Part shown: one piece after another, positions 1-11,558 of the stretch | How positions within the stretch are numbered: the first letter of the stretch is position 1 | Layout of the letters: each line of letters opens with the position of its first letter | Origin: Akanthomyces muscarius | Lineage: Eukaryota; Ascomycota; Sordariomycetes; Hypocreales; Cordycipitaceae | DNA: 64,000 nt | Direction: 5' to 3' | Assembly (NCBI RefSeq): GCF_028009165.1 | Contig: NC_079243.1 | Coordinates: 4,588,001-4,652,000, forward strand | Position numbers and translations under genes: made by a program | Notes under the pieces: model-generated | Databases searched by the model: none | Seen by the model: the letters and a program-made list of their open reading frames with translations, nothing else | What the model was told of the DNA's origin: nothing

Positions 1-233
1 TCGGAAAGGATGGAGAAAACAAAGACAGGACGAACCAGCTTGGCCCACAGAAGCGGGCTCCAACGAACGTAGGTCGGCTCTTGGGAATAATGGTACAGGG
101 CAAAGGGCGAGGCGGCAGCAAAAATTGTTGAGGCGACGGAGAGGGGCGTCAGGTTCTGCAATTTCGGAATGAAATCCAGACCGAGCACGGTCTGGGACGA
201 AAGCAGAGAATCCATTTCTGAGGGGATCGCCAT
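1..233 (-). CDS. Partial CDS running off the left edge, hydrophobic protein of unknown function
   Basis: An open frame starts at the ATG at 233-231 and continues without a stop to base 1, giving about 77 residues. It begins MAIPSEMDSLLSSQTVLG and contains a hydrophobic stretch around residues 34-46 and a second one near the window edge, which suggests a membrane protein. A stop lies upstream in the same frame, next to a TTAG that could be a splice acceptor, so the true start may be in an earlier exon. No family is recognised. Codon use looks coding, but the fragment is short and its 3' part is outside the window. Confidence 0.4.
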   Translation of the reverse strand, partial: MAIPSEMDSLLSSQTVLGLDFIPKLQNLTPLSVASTIFAAASPFALYHYSQEPTYVRWSPLLWAKLVRPVFVFSILS

Positions 234-642
234 CGCAAGGCCAAAGGCGCCGCTCCCTCGTGAGCTGTTCTAACAAGAAAACCCCACGAGACAGAGGTTG
301 GAGTTGAGGCTGCGAGTCCCTTCACCAAGACGCATGTATGCTTGCTTAGCTCTGATGTTAATGCCAGCTCAAGCAGACGGGACTCGTAGGCAGCGGGCAC
401 TTCGTCTATAAGCGAAGAGGACCTGCAATGGTTGCTGTGCGGGGACAGGCGTGAAAACATATGTTGCGGCCCCTAGGAGGTCGGCGGGGATGGGCGCTGG
501 TCTGCTCATAAGCAGCACAAGGATGGTTAGGAACATAGGCGCTGCTAATAATAACGGGACGCGGGGACTAACACAGCGTTACATCGACCGCTGCAGCTAA
601 AGTTCAGTGGGCAAATGAGGCGTTTTCTGCATCACACAACTA
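234..642. other. Intergenic stretch between partial gene and transposon
   Basis: No convincing gene. A 103-residue minus-strand open frame covers part of it but has no recognisable domain and is out of frame with the partial gene to its left. Confidence 0.4.
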
Positions 643-684
643 ACGTCGGCCACCCACTTTCGGGTCACCCCTAGATACGGGTCA
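643..684 (+). repeat. Left terminal inverted repeat of the transposon
   Basis: 42 bp beginning ACGTCGGCCACC. It is the reverse complement of 2428-2469 apart from two C/T-type differences, and lies immediately inside a TA dinucleotide. Confidence 0.9.
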
Positions 685-2427
685 CGTCGCGCCTGCCCTA
701 GCACTAGTAAACCTTCATTACTAGTCACGCGTTTTCTCTATCCACAATTATTATTATTACCTTAAATTTTATTATTATATCTATTATAGGTTAATATACT
801 AAATAATAGCTTTAAAATGTAGTTTAGGACGTTTTTAGTGGTATAAGTGGCTAGTAAGTGGCGAAGAAGTGGATAGTGCCCTAGTTAATACTATAGGCTT
901 AATTAAATAGCTAGGTACTATAAAATAGGCTTTTAAGTTATTATAATGCCTTTTTAGTACTTAGGAAAGGTATCTTATTAGATGAATCCTAATATAAGAT
1001 ACTACTAGTAACCCTCCTTTATATAAGTAGGTTAGGTAACTTATTTAGCGAGTTGCCTTTTAGAACGGCGATATAAGACCTCTTAGGAAGAACTAGTTAG
1101 ATAGCTTTTTACTTTAAAACCTAAAAGTAAAGATATTAAGAGGTAAGAGGCTTAATTTTTAATATATAAATAGTGCCTTAATTAACACTATTTAGAAATT
1201 CTTTACTATCTTTAAAATACTAGCTATTAAGTAAATTTAGTAAAAGAATTAGTATAATATAAATAAAATAGGGCTTATAATAGGGGTCTAAAAGAACAGC
1301 CTAGTACTAGGATTATTAATAAAGAAATTTATAATAAAGAAATAATTTAAGTAACACTTTTAGAGTATAATTATAGAGTATATCTTAGCTACTAGTAGGC
1401 TATTTAAGTTACTTATTATTTTTAAAGGCTAGACTATTTAATAATAATAGTTTCCCTTAAAGCTTTAAAAATATTAGAATTAGTATTTTTAGGTATCCTC
1501 TTAAAGCTAGATAAATAATAAGATTATACTTAATTAGCTTAAAGATATCTTTTTACCCTAAATAAAGCTAAAAGGTAATAAATACTAACTTCTTATTATT
1601 AATAGTTATAGTAGTTATTATATAACTAAATTCTTTAAGGAATATTATTTTAATAATATTATTCTTCTTTTCTTACCTTATTATAACTCTTATATCTTCT
1701 AGTCTCTTAATATAGCTATTTTTAGCCCTATAAAGAGGTTCTATTATATTAAGCTTTTAAAGTACCCTAATAACTATAATTCTTTACTAATTAGAAAGAG
1801 AATTTTTCTTAAGTATTATATAGTAGCTAGAAAATAAGGAATTATAAAAAATAATATCCTTATAAGCTAGTTTAGCTCTAAAATATAGCTAATTAATAGG
1901 GTAAAGCTATTAATAAGCTATTTATTACTTATTAAGGTATTAGTAGTTATACTTATAATACTAAAAAAGGCTTAAAAAACCACTAATTTTAATATTATAA
2001 TACCTTCTAATAGGTATTAATTAAAGTGGCTTCTTAATAACTTTATTATACTTAAAAGTAGCGCCTATAATACTTAACTAGTATAAAAGAAGATCTAAAA
2101 GCAATTAAGTAGCTAAGCTAGTACTATTACTATTTAAAAAGCCTAGATAGTATAACTTAAGGTATAGGTTAATATCTAAAAGCCTTAAAAACATATAAAA
2201 GTCAATCTAAATCCTAATTTATAATTTATTTAAGTTATTAAAGTTAAAAATATATATTACTAGCTAAATGAGTAATTACTTAGCACTAAGGACTAGCTAA
2301 TAATTAATATTAATAAATTTAAGCTCCCTATAGGCTATAATAGTGTGTAATAGGTTTATTTTATTTATATATATTTAATCTATTTTATTATAAGGCTTTT
2401 TAGCTATAAGCTTATGATGTGTTATAC

Positions 2428-2469
2428 TGACCTGTATCTGGGGGTGACCCGAAAGTGGGTGGCCGACGT
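2428..2469 (-). repeat. Right terminal inverted repeat of the transposon
   Basis: 42 bp, inverted copy of 643-684, followed directly by TA. It ends the AT-rich block, and normal-composition DNA resumes after it. Confidence 0.9.
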
Positions 2470-3821
2470 TAATAACGTATTAGCTAACTAGTTAGTGGTC
2501 CAGTCACAAGCAGCAACGCCCCGCGATTACTTCTTTCCCACCTCGGTCCACTTCTAGAGAGGCCGCAATCAATAGCCTCATGGGGTAGGAGCTATGGGGC
2601 CGAGCCTGTTTTGTATAGAGATAGGCTTGCATTTCGCGGAACGAATGCTATGCAGTTGCCCCTGAGAAAAACCTGGCTAGTTACCCAGTAGTTACCAAGT
2701 ACTCCGAGCGGTCCAGTTGTATTCAAGTTACAGTGGTCGCCGGCGCCAGCATCGTGGTCATGGCTCTTGCGTAGCGATGAATCTTTTGTACCCGAGGTCG
2801 CCTCCTGCTTGGGAATGGGCTGGTGCATGTTGCGACCCGAATCTGCTCTTTGATCATACACACAAAAGAATTTACCGGCAACAAATAGTGCTTGCAATCA
2901 GAATGCATGCTATCACCTGTTTGAAAAGCTTGCGCTGGTTTCGTGGGGCTATAAAATCGGCCGGTGGTGGTAGCGCGCCCTGGGTATGCTATCCGTTAGT
3001 TTGTCAATACCACTGCCGCGGGCGAAGGCCCAGCTTTAGAGATGAGCAGCAGCGAGAGGCACTGTTTTCAAAGGTTGGGAACGCGAATGCACTGGCAACA
3101 AAGAATGGAAGCGGCTGTATTTCTTTTCTCACGACTAAGTCATGCTCGAGACGCAATACCATATGCAATGTTGGACTGCTGTCGCAGCTCCGCCTGCTGG
3201 ATGGTGAGCCTGATAGAAGAGAAGCCACATTGCCCACGCTGGCTCGGGACTGCAGCTGAGACTAGGATTATTGAACTACTGGCTAGTTATATGCAGGTAG
3301 TGAGCGCAAATACCAGGTCGTAAGAACAGGCCAGCTATCTTTACAAGCTTTCAAGCAAAACCAAGGGGTAAATTCGTATTTGCCGAAGAAGAATCGAAAG
3401 TTACTCATAGTCGAAAACTCCTCTTGCAGATTAGCGAGGACCGCCTCCTATGAGAGCACATCTGTTGGTGAGATACGACGCGTACTCTGTGAAATGTTTC
3501 TATTGCAGACCAGCGCACAAATCCCACCGCATGAATGCATGTATAAACTCATGAAGACAGTGTAGAGCTATTTGCAATCTATCTGCAATGGAAACGCTAC
3601 CCAAGCGTCGAGAGTTAGAATGCAGGTGTCCCAGGCGGAGCAGTTTGCTGTCCAAATATAGAGCCGGTCGTGACAGCAGCACGTATCGAGTTTCCAGGCT
3701 AGCGCTGGCGCGGACATTTAAGCCCAGCACAAAAATGTGTGAAGAGCAAGGTTCGATGTGTGCTAAATGCTAAGTGGAACTCAGATACAGAGAAATACAG
3801 AAGGATTTGCCCACCCAGCCA
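2470..3821. other. Intergenic, no supported gene
   Basis: Several overlapping open frames of 60-180 codons lie on both strands. None shows a domain, a plausible splice pattern or a consistent coding strand, so nothing is annotated here. It contains the 3' flank of the ABC transporter. Confidence 0.5.
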
Positions 3822-6800
3822 TCATGCTTCCTTCCCATTCCACAACGCCCTAAATCGTCCATTCTCCTTTGCCAGCAGCTTTTCGGGTGAGCCCATCTCC
3901 ACCACCTCGCCCGCGTCCAGCAACAGAACAGTGTCAAACCTCTCAACAGTGTTAAGACGATGAACAACAGAAATGATGGTGTGCTCCGCGAAATGGTCCT
4001 CCAGAATTTTTACCATGAGCTCTTCGGTCTGCTTGTCAACAGTACTCATGGCCTCGTCTAGGATGAGAACAGAGCTTTCGTCCCTGCTAGCGAGCGCGCG
4101 TGCCATGCACACTAGCTGTTTCTGTCCTTGCGACAGCTTCAGGTCGGCAATGTCACCGTCCAGTCCACCTTGCCCCTTCACAATATCCCAAAGTTCTACA
4201 GTCTTTAGGTGATTCATCAACTTTTCATCATCCAGCTCGTCCACCGGCTCGCCATCGCTAGAATTGCGCACGAGGTTGGAACGCAGAGTGCCAGGAAGCA
4301 GCATAGGCTCCTGAGGAACAGAAATCAGACGCGGGCGAAGGACGTTGTGGGCAACGTCAGTAATATCGATGTTGTCAATCGTGATGGAGCCCGACTCGAG
4401 ATCGAGCAAGCGATACAAGGTGAGAAGCAGAGAAGACTTGCCACTGCCTGTGCGCCCGCAAATAGCAACCTTTTGTCCGGCTTGGATGTCCACATCGATA
4501 CCATTGAGAGCGCGGAACGCCGGATTGCTCCCTTTCGGTGGGTAGGAAGCGGTGACCGAGCTGAAGCGCACGGCACCCTCCGTCGGCCAGACCGTAGGCA
4601 GGCGGCGCGGGTTCGCAGGCGGCAACTCTTTTGGCGTCTTGGTCTCAAACGTACGGATTCGCTCCACGGATCCAAGTGCGGTTTCTGTGCTCGTGAAACT
4701 GAGTACGAGCCATGCTAGCGAGTCCCCCAGTCCCGTGATATTTGTCAGCGCGACACCCAATGCTCCAGGGCTTGTAGACGACGGAATGGTGATGCAGATG
4801 ATGATTAGCAGCACGCAGACGAAAGCAACAAAGAGGTCCAATACGAGCTCCAACCAGAGCTGAATAACGCGCAGCATGTAATTGGGTCTCATTGTTGCGT
4901 CCAGTAGATCCATACCCGCAGCTTGATAATGCGACTCCCACCCATACGCCTGAACCGTCGCGACGCCGTCAATCATTTCAATAATGTGCGTATTTACGGG
5001 CGCAGAGGATTGCAAGTCCAGGTAACGGAGCTGCCTTGAGGTCTGCAAATAGTAGTTCTGCAGAAAGTAGACGAAAAGCATCATCGGAGCGATAATGACT
5101 GCCATGTACAAGGATCCGACGAGGATCAGCCCCATCAAAGCTACGAGCCAGATGAGTGCCATGAAGGTAAAGATCAGATTCAATGGGAGCTCCAGGTCGA
5201 TTTGCTCAATATCTCTGCTGAAGCGATTGACAAGGTCGCCAGGAGGTGTCGCGACGAAGAAAGACAGCGGTGCGCTCATTGTAGCCTTCAACAGCCGCGT
5301 GTGGACCTTCCGGAGGGCCGTCGGCGCAACGTAGATGAGGACAACGTAAAATGTCCCAAGCATGATGAAAATTTCCAGGATATTTAAAACAACATAGACT
5401 GAATAGTAGTAGGCTGTATTGATCGGCGCGGGCAATTCGTTTGCCTCTGTCCACCACTTTAGCCACAGGGTCGGCAAAACCGGCCAGGTAGCGGAGAGAA
5501 TGACGGTAAAACAGGCGAGTACTGCGAGCTTGCGATCAATCATGCTGAGGTAATAAGAATATAAAGTTATATCGCCAGTTTTTCGAATCAGGTCTTTGTT
5601 TTTCTCGTCCTCGTTGACATTTGTCCCGTGGTCCGCGTCGCCTTTTTGTGAGCTGGCGCTGCTCGCATTTGCTGTGTCGCCGTCGGCAGACTTGTGGCTC
5701 GTGGCAATCAAATCTTGGATCTTGGTGTTTTTCTTGAGTTCTTCCAGTGTACCTTGAATGACAGATCCAGGGCCATCGTCCCCGAGGAGAATAACGCTGT
5801 CCGGCCGATCGATCAGATGAAGCGCATGAGTTGCCAGAACCACTGTGACGCCATTCTTTCGCAGGAGGCCAGACGGCCCAAATACTTGATCCCAAACAAA
5901 TTGTTGCGTGGCCCAATCGAGACCACTGAGTACGTCATCCACAAGAATGATAGGTTTGCGAGAAAAGAGACCACGAGCCAATGAGATTCGCTGCTTCTGT
6001 CCACCGCTGAGGGAGACGCCCTTTGTCCCAACAGCCGTAGCATCGCCCTGTGGGAAATCTTCAAAGTCGCGATCTAGGCCACAAGCTGTCACAACCGTCT
6101 TGTACCAAGTTTCGTCCCACTCGGATTTGCAGATGATATTGTCTTTCGCTGTTCCGCTGATGATCCATGGCTGTTGAGAACAGTATGCAACGTTTGACGT
6201 GCGGACCTTAGCATCGCCGCTGACATTGAGCTGTCCCAAGAGAGCTTGCAGTAGTACTGACTTCCCAGAGCCAACTTTGCCGGCCGCAATGTTGAATGTC
6301 TCGGGCAGAATCCTTAGGTTTGCATCTTTGATCAAGGGTCCTTTCTTCGACTTGGCGGTAACGTTGGCGTTTGTGGTAGAGAAGATTGGCTCTCCAAAGC
6401 TAGGTAGCAGGTCCTCAGACCGGGGCAATTCGGGGGCAGAGCCAAGAAGCGCCACCCGGGCTTCATAATCGCTGCAAAGTCTCAGGAAGTCCTGAATACG
6501 GACGAAGCATGGCAAAGCAGCGATTATGAAAGGGTACATGTGTGCCATCATGGAAACTGGGCCAATAATGAGGTTCATGATGCTCATAGATGTGAATGCT
6601 TCCGCGACAGAGAGTCGTTCGCCAGCCTTGGTAGCGAGAAGAGCGATGCCAAAAGTGATGGGAGGGGCGAGACTCTCGGGCACCTTGCTGCTCACGTTGA
6701 GGATAGTCATGAGTCTTCGGAAGGCCAGAGATTGACGGATTTCGTGGTCCATCAATTTTTTTATGGCAACGAACCAGGAGTCGATAAGCCCAAGCATCTT

Positions 6801-8314
6801 CGTTTCTTTCATGTGGCCAATCACGGTGGTTGTGTCGCTGACTCGTTTTTCGACGGCCTCGTTGACCTTCTTTTGCGCACTGGGAACGTACATCCCGCAC
6901 ACGCCAGATATCACAGCGCCAATGACAATTGTAATGAGCGGGCCAATGAACCCCCATCCAACCTGGCCAGCCAAGAGCCAAATGGCAAAGGCAGTCTCGA
7001 GCGGGGCAATCCAGAAATCATGGATGAAGTAAAATGAAGCCGTCACACGGCCAACGTCCACAGTAATCAAGGTAAGTGCAGATGAGCCCTTCTTCTCTCC
7101 TGGCTCCATTTGCGCGCCGTAGTGCAAAATCGTTGCCATCATGGACGTACGCATCATGACTTTCATGCGCCCCTTTGCCTGCTCATATGCATTGGATACC
7201 AACACCCTTCCGAAGAAAAGGAGGAAGGCGCCAGCAATCAAAGCATATCCGCTGCCTTGGTCCACTTCTGTATCTCTGTCCTGCCGTGTGGCATACTGAA
7301 TGACTGCTTTAGTATAGAGGGGAACGAGAAGTTTGAAGACGGAAAGGATCAGGCGCGGGATAGCAGCAGCAATCACAGCTGACCTACAGCTATTCAGCAC
7401 CATGAAAGCCAGTGCGTATTTGCCGCTGTCTTTGTACTTTTCCCAATTCTGAAGCATTTTTTGCAGCAAAGAGCGGGCCCGCTGCTCGGGTTTCAATCGG
7501 GGAAGGTCGCTTGGCTGCAGGAAAGAGGCATTGCCGATCTGAAGGAGGGGGTTCACCCACCAAAGGGAAAGCTGGCCCACGATGCTTGAAGTCTCTTCTG
7601 CGCCCAGCGTCTTCCAATCCCCGATCATAATGGATCTTTTACTTCTGGCTTCCAGGCCAAAGAGAACGGCTTTAGCAGCGATGCTCGCGCCAAATGTGTA
7701 AGTCAGTGGCGCCAGCTCGTCCACCAAGAAGATGGTTCGGTATCGAAAGCCATCAAGCACAGTAGAGAAGAACGTGAAGGCAATAATCAATTTCGAGGGT
7801 GTAATAGATCGTATGTGGCTCAGTTTCCCGAGAAGTGCAAGGAATACGGCGTCGGCGACGTTGACGGCAGCAGCGGCAACTGACACCGTGCCGGCAGGCA
7901 CGCTTGCGCGTAGATATATCCACTGTGCAAGGAGCACTGCTTTCGTGACAATTAATGCGAATGCGATAGTCTATGTAATTATTAGCCGTTTGTCGTGTAT
8001 GCCTAATAAACGCGCGCATTATGGCTCACCATCTTCATGTAGTATATGAATGTCGCGTGGACTTTGGGCTTCAGGCCCCATAGCTGGAAGATGCTGACAA
8101 TGGCCGCGATGATGAAGAGAGCCGAAGGGATAATTGTGAAAATTGCATGTTCAAAAAACAAGGTAAAATCGAGGCGGCCATTGCGACAGCCAAATGTGAA
8201 GGGACCAAAGGCATCATCGCACGAGGCAAACCCGGCGGTGCCGAGCACCGATTGGCCAGTGTAGGCAAAGCCCAGCGACGGCGGCGCCCTTGTGATAAGC
8301 AGCTGTTCAATCAT
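3822..8314 (-). CDS. Full-size ABCC (MRP-type) multidrug/secondary-metabolite ABC transporter
   Basis: Two exons, 8314-8030 and 7970-3822, separated by a 59-bp GT...AG intron; 1,477 aa. The start is the Met of MIEQLL, which gives the usual short ABCC lead into TMD0 (motif LDFTLFFEHAI). The order is TMD0, TMD1, NBD1, TMD2, NBD2. NBD1 has Walker A GKVGSGKS (about 659-666), signature LSGGQ (749-753) and Walker B ending VDD, so it lacks the catalytic Glu, as is common in ABCC proteins. NBD2 has GRTGSGKS (1267-1274), LSQGQ (1374-1378), LILDEA (1397-1402) and an H-loop His near 1432, all intact. It should be an ATP-driven exporter in the plasma or vacuolar membrane. Substrate unknown. It is the first gene of an accessory region and runs leftwards, away from it. 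Confidence 0.93.
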
Positions 8315-9673
8315 GATGCCGTATTTTGCCAAGTAACCGCGTCCGCGATTAAACAAAAAGCAGAGTACAAGAGCTCCGACCAGAAGACCATGCACAAGGC
8401 GCGGCAGAAAAGAAGGCTGGCCAACAAAGGGCTTTTGTACCAACCCCAGGCATACCCGCCGGGAGACTGCAGGGCCCAGATGTATCCAGGTCGCCGACTG
8501 ATCAGGCTGAAGGTGGACTGTAGCCAGTTCACTAGCCTCGTGCAGAGAAGCTGCCAGTAGCTACCACAGCCTGGTGGTGTCCATTACAAGAGTGTGCAAA
8601 AGTAACACACGCAAGCCACCCGCCAAGCATCTCAGGTGATAGACATGCATCATGATTAGGCTATCTTGTAAACGAGCGGTGGTTCTCAAAAATGAGGCGT
8701 CTCGGGGTGGCTGTCTTCGGTGCATCTGTGATGGATAAATCGCGCTCCATCGGCCGTAGTAGGTGAGGAGGGCCGGCTGGCGCGTGTCACTATTTTCCTA
8801 CCCAACCACACCAACCAACATATTGTGGCGCTTTATTATTGTAATTGAGACAAATATGTCGCGGGCGGGCGAAAAGATCAGCTTTCTGGACACCGCCATC
8901 TTTTTCTTTGCTCATGGGGGGTGCGCCCGCAAGCTTGGTTGGCTCACAGCGGGTCGAAACAACAACCCGCAGGCGTGGAGGGTGGCACGAGGCTTGTGAT
9001 GGCGGGTAGGATTCGGTGGCTTTTCTTGCTTTGCTGTGTTGATTCTGCTGGTGCCTGAATTCTTGCAGTCAAGAGTTCTGTTCGAGTAAGGCTTGCAGAA
9101 TCCTAATCTCGAGGCTTGCACAAGATTCCAGCGCAATCGAAGATGCGAGAAACTCTCTGCCTAGCCTAGGCAGAAATAATGTGCTGGCAAAGAAGGCTGT
9201 AGAAGGTCAGGTGTGGAAGTTCCGAACCATGGTCGACCAATTCTTTTCTGGAGCGTATCCATTCTGCGACAAGGTGGAACACGTACTATTGGTCTTGGAT
9301 TACGGCAGTTTGTTTCCGCTCGGAGCAAAAGTTCTTTTGAAATTGAGCCTTGACGCTCGTTTTTGCGTCGAGGGCCTGTTGCTGATGCGGACCTTTGGTG
9401 ATACTTGAGTCAGTGGTTACCCTACACCGACTGGAACCAGTTGATGGCCATTTGGATATCGAGGCTGTGAAGTTTGAAACGGTCACATTTGGGGCGTCAA
9501 GTGCGACAGTTGCCCAAGCGCAGTGGCCATGGACGGATTGCAAAAAGGCTGCAGTGGTAGATGGCAGCCAACACAAGACAAAAGATCAAAATAAACAGAA
9601 AAAGACTTGGATACTAAATGTTCAAACAAAAGCTCATGTAGGATCCTAGAAGACCAATCCCGCGACTTAAGCG
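8315..9673. other. Intergenic, upstream of ABC transporter
   Basis: Promoter side of the ABC transporter and 3' flank of the next minus-strand gene. Only small, unsupported open frames are present. Confidence 0.5.
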
Positions 9674-10919
9674 TCAATTCAATGACGACGGCTGGCCGGT
9701 TCTCGGTCTTGAAACTCCGTGCGCATTGAGGTCGGCCGGCAACTCCAGGATATGTTTGTGCAAGCGAGGTGAAACTGTCAAACCATGAAGCTCAGATGCT
9801 CCATCTAGACTTGCGCCTGGACTGACATTGACAGAGCGATCAGGAGGCATCAGACTTCCTGACATTGCCGCATTGAATCTTTCCATTTTGGTTCTATGGT
9901 ATGCAGAAAACTCCTTTGTCGTTGGAGCGCCGTCTGCGCCTGCAGCTCCAGTAGTGTTACGGCGTGATCGACGATGCAAGAATGCAAAGAGAGCCAGGCC
10001 GGCGAAAATCGCAACCAAGGGGATGCAGGCTCCAATCACCGCTTTCGCGCCAGTCGAAAGACCGCTGTCGGCAGAATTGTTTTTATTGTCGTGGTCATTG
10101 CTGGTGCCGTTGCCGCTGGTTTTGCTGTCAGAAGGACTGAGGGACTCGGTCAGGGCCGAGCTGGCAAAGGTATTTGTAGATGTGATCGTGCTCGTATTCG
10201 TGGTAAGCTGACTGTTGACTAGCATGACGCAAGGAGCCTGAGCATACATAGAAACTGTATCGCGGAGAACAAACGTTACGAGTTCAATGTCGTGCGAACT
10301 GCAATCTGTATTTGGGTTCGCAGTGACGCTGCTGACTGATGAAAGCGAGCGCAGGCAATGATACGCGGGAGAATGCCAGCAGCCATATCCACTGCACCGA
10401 ATCAGTCAACGTCAGCAAACTCAATCCTGTTATCTTGACATGAAAGCGTGGTTCCTTCTTGCAAGCTCACCTCGGGCAGCAGGCTACCGCCTTTTCTGTT
10501 GGCGCAAGGATTTGACTCATCACGGCCTCGAAGTCATTTTTGCTCTGCTGGGTGAGGCTGGAGGTAGTCGGAGTCGCTCCTGCGAATTCGCACGCCGAGA
10601 CATAGCCCGCTGGGCAGATGGAGGCCGGCGAGAATACTGGGTACAGCTCCGCGTTCCACGCCGCCGCATAGCGAGGAGGGTAGCAAGACGTCTTGAGCTG
10701 TCGCGAAGCGGTTCCATCGCACGTCCGGCCGTAGTCAAAAACCAGGAGTGGGCCGGAGTAACTGAGTGTAAAAGATTCGCAGCCTGCGGGAGGCGTAAAG
10801 ACGGAGGTCATGGGCCCAAGATTGACCGTTGGGTGCGACACGTCTCTTTGTGCCAGGCGAGTCAGCAGCGCGGCCTGGCCGCCGTCCGACGTGACCGTGA
10901 TAGTTTGCATAGTTTGCAT
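9674..10919 (-). CDS. Single-pass cell-surface protein with Cys-rich ectodomain and Ser/Thr-rich stalk
   Basis: Two exons, 10919-10471 and 10391-9674, joined across a 79-bp intron (phase 2); 388 aa. The join restores the motif CCPSGYGCW, which is typical of a large fungal family of predicted surface proteins. The N-terminal half holds paired cysteines and short aromatic motifs (PPAGCESF, ICPAGYVSAC). A Ser/Thr/Asn-rich stalk follows, then one membrane helix (about 267-287) ending in basic HRRSRR, and a cytoplasmic tail of about 100 residues. There is no clear cleavable signal peptide, so it is probably inserted through the single helix. The Met at 10919 was chosen as the first ATG before the conserved ectodomain; a later Met (MTSVFTPP) is an alternative. 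A role at the cell wall or as a surface sensor is inferred from architecture only. Confidence 0.7.
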
Positions 10920-11558
10920 AGTGTGCTTGTTTGTATTTTTTTCTCGGCAGCAGTTCAGGACAAGTCGCCTATTTACCTCGTTCCACAATCTTGTTTCTTT
11001 TGAGGAAGCGAGGATGGTGCTGCTCAGAATCGTGTCGGGCCAACGGCCCTCAACCTGGCCCAATACGGGTAACACAAAGAAACCCCAGCAGAGCAGGGGC
11101 GCATATTATCATGTACGCGCCGTGGCGGTCAAGACGCCCATTTTCTCGGGAGGGGCAAATTACAAGGCACACGAGCAGTTTTAGACCACTCCTCAGTAGT
11201 GATGGCAACGCGCAGCGACCTTTGAGACTTCTTTGATGGGTGCAGTTTCTACAGGGGGCCAAGCGGGAAGTCGCCACGGACCAAGGCACCATCTGTAGAC
11301 TCCCGATAAAGGTGGGCGGCGCCTGAACATGGAATCCCGTCTTTTCGCGGAGCTGAACGATTGAGCAAACAACTCTTAGTGCGGGTGGCGTCTTCCCAAT
11401 GCACTCTGTGCAGTGCAGCGGAGGAGCAAGGGGGGAGTAAAAATAACGCCGATAGTTATTAACTACCGTAACGAGAGACAAACAACGGGGAATAGTGAAA
11501 GACATCGAAAAATAATGAAGATTGGGAACATGAGAGAAATAATAAGAGTAAGTGGTGA
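10920..11558. other. Intergenic between surface protein and M28 peptidase
   Basis: No supported gene. It is the promoter side of the surface-protein gene and the 3' flank of the peptidase gene. Confidence 0.5.

Larger units (their letters stand above)
643..2469. mobile_element. Fot1/pogo-like (Tc1/mariner superfamily) DNA transposon, RIP-degraded
   Basis: The element is 1,827 bp long. Its two ends form inverted repeats of 42 bp (643-684 and 2428-2469) that match at 40 of 42 positions, and both mismatches are transitions. Each outer end is flanked by TA (641-642 and 2470-2471), the target duplication of the Tc1/mariner superfamily. Length and repeat size resemble fungal Fot1-type elements of about 1.9 kb. 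Between the repeats the sequence is extremely rich in A, T and TpA, and no open frame of useful length survives in any frame. This is the expected result of repeat-induced point mutation. The ends keep normal GC and high mutual identity. No transposase motif can be read. Confidence 0.85.

Noticed and set aside
2717..3259. 180-codon open frame right of the transposon
   Set aside because: It overlaps other frames of similar length on both strands and has no domain or biased codon use.
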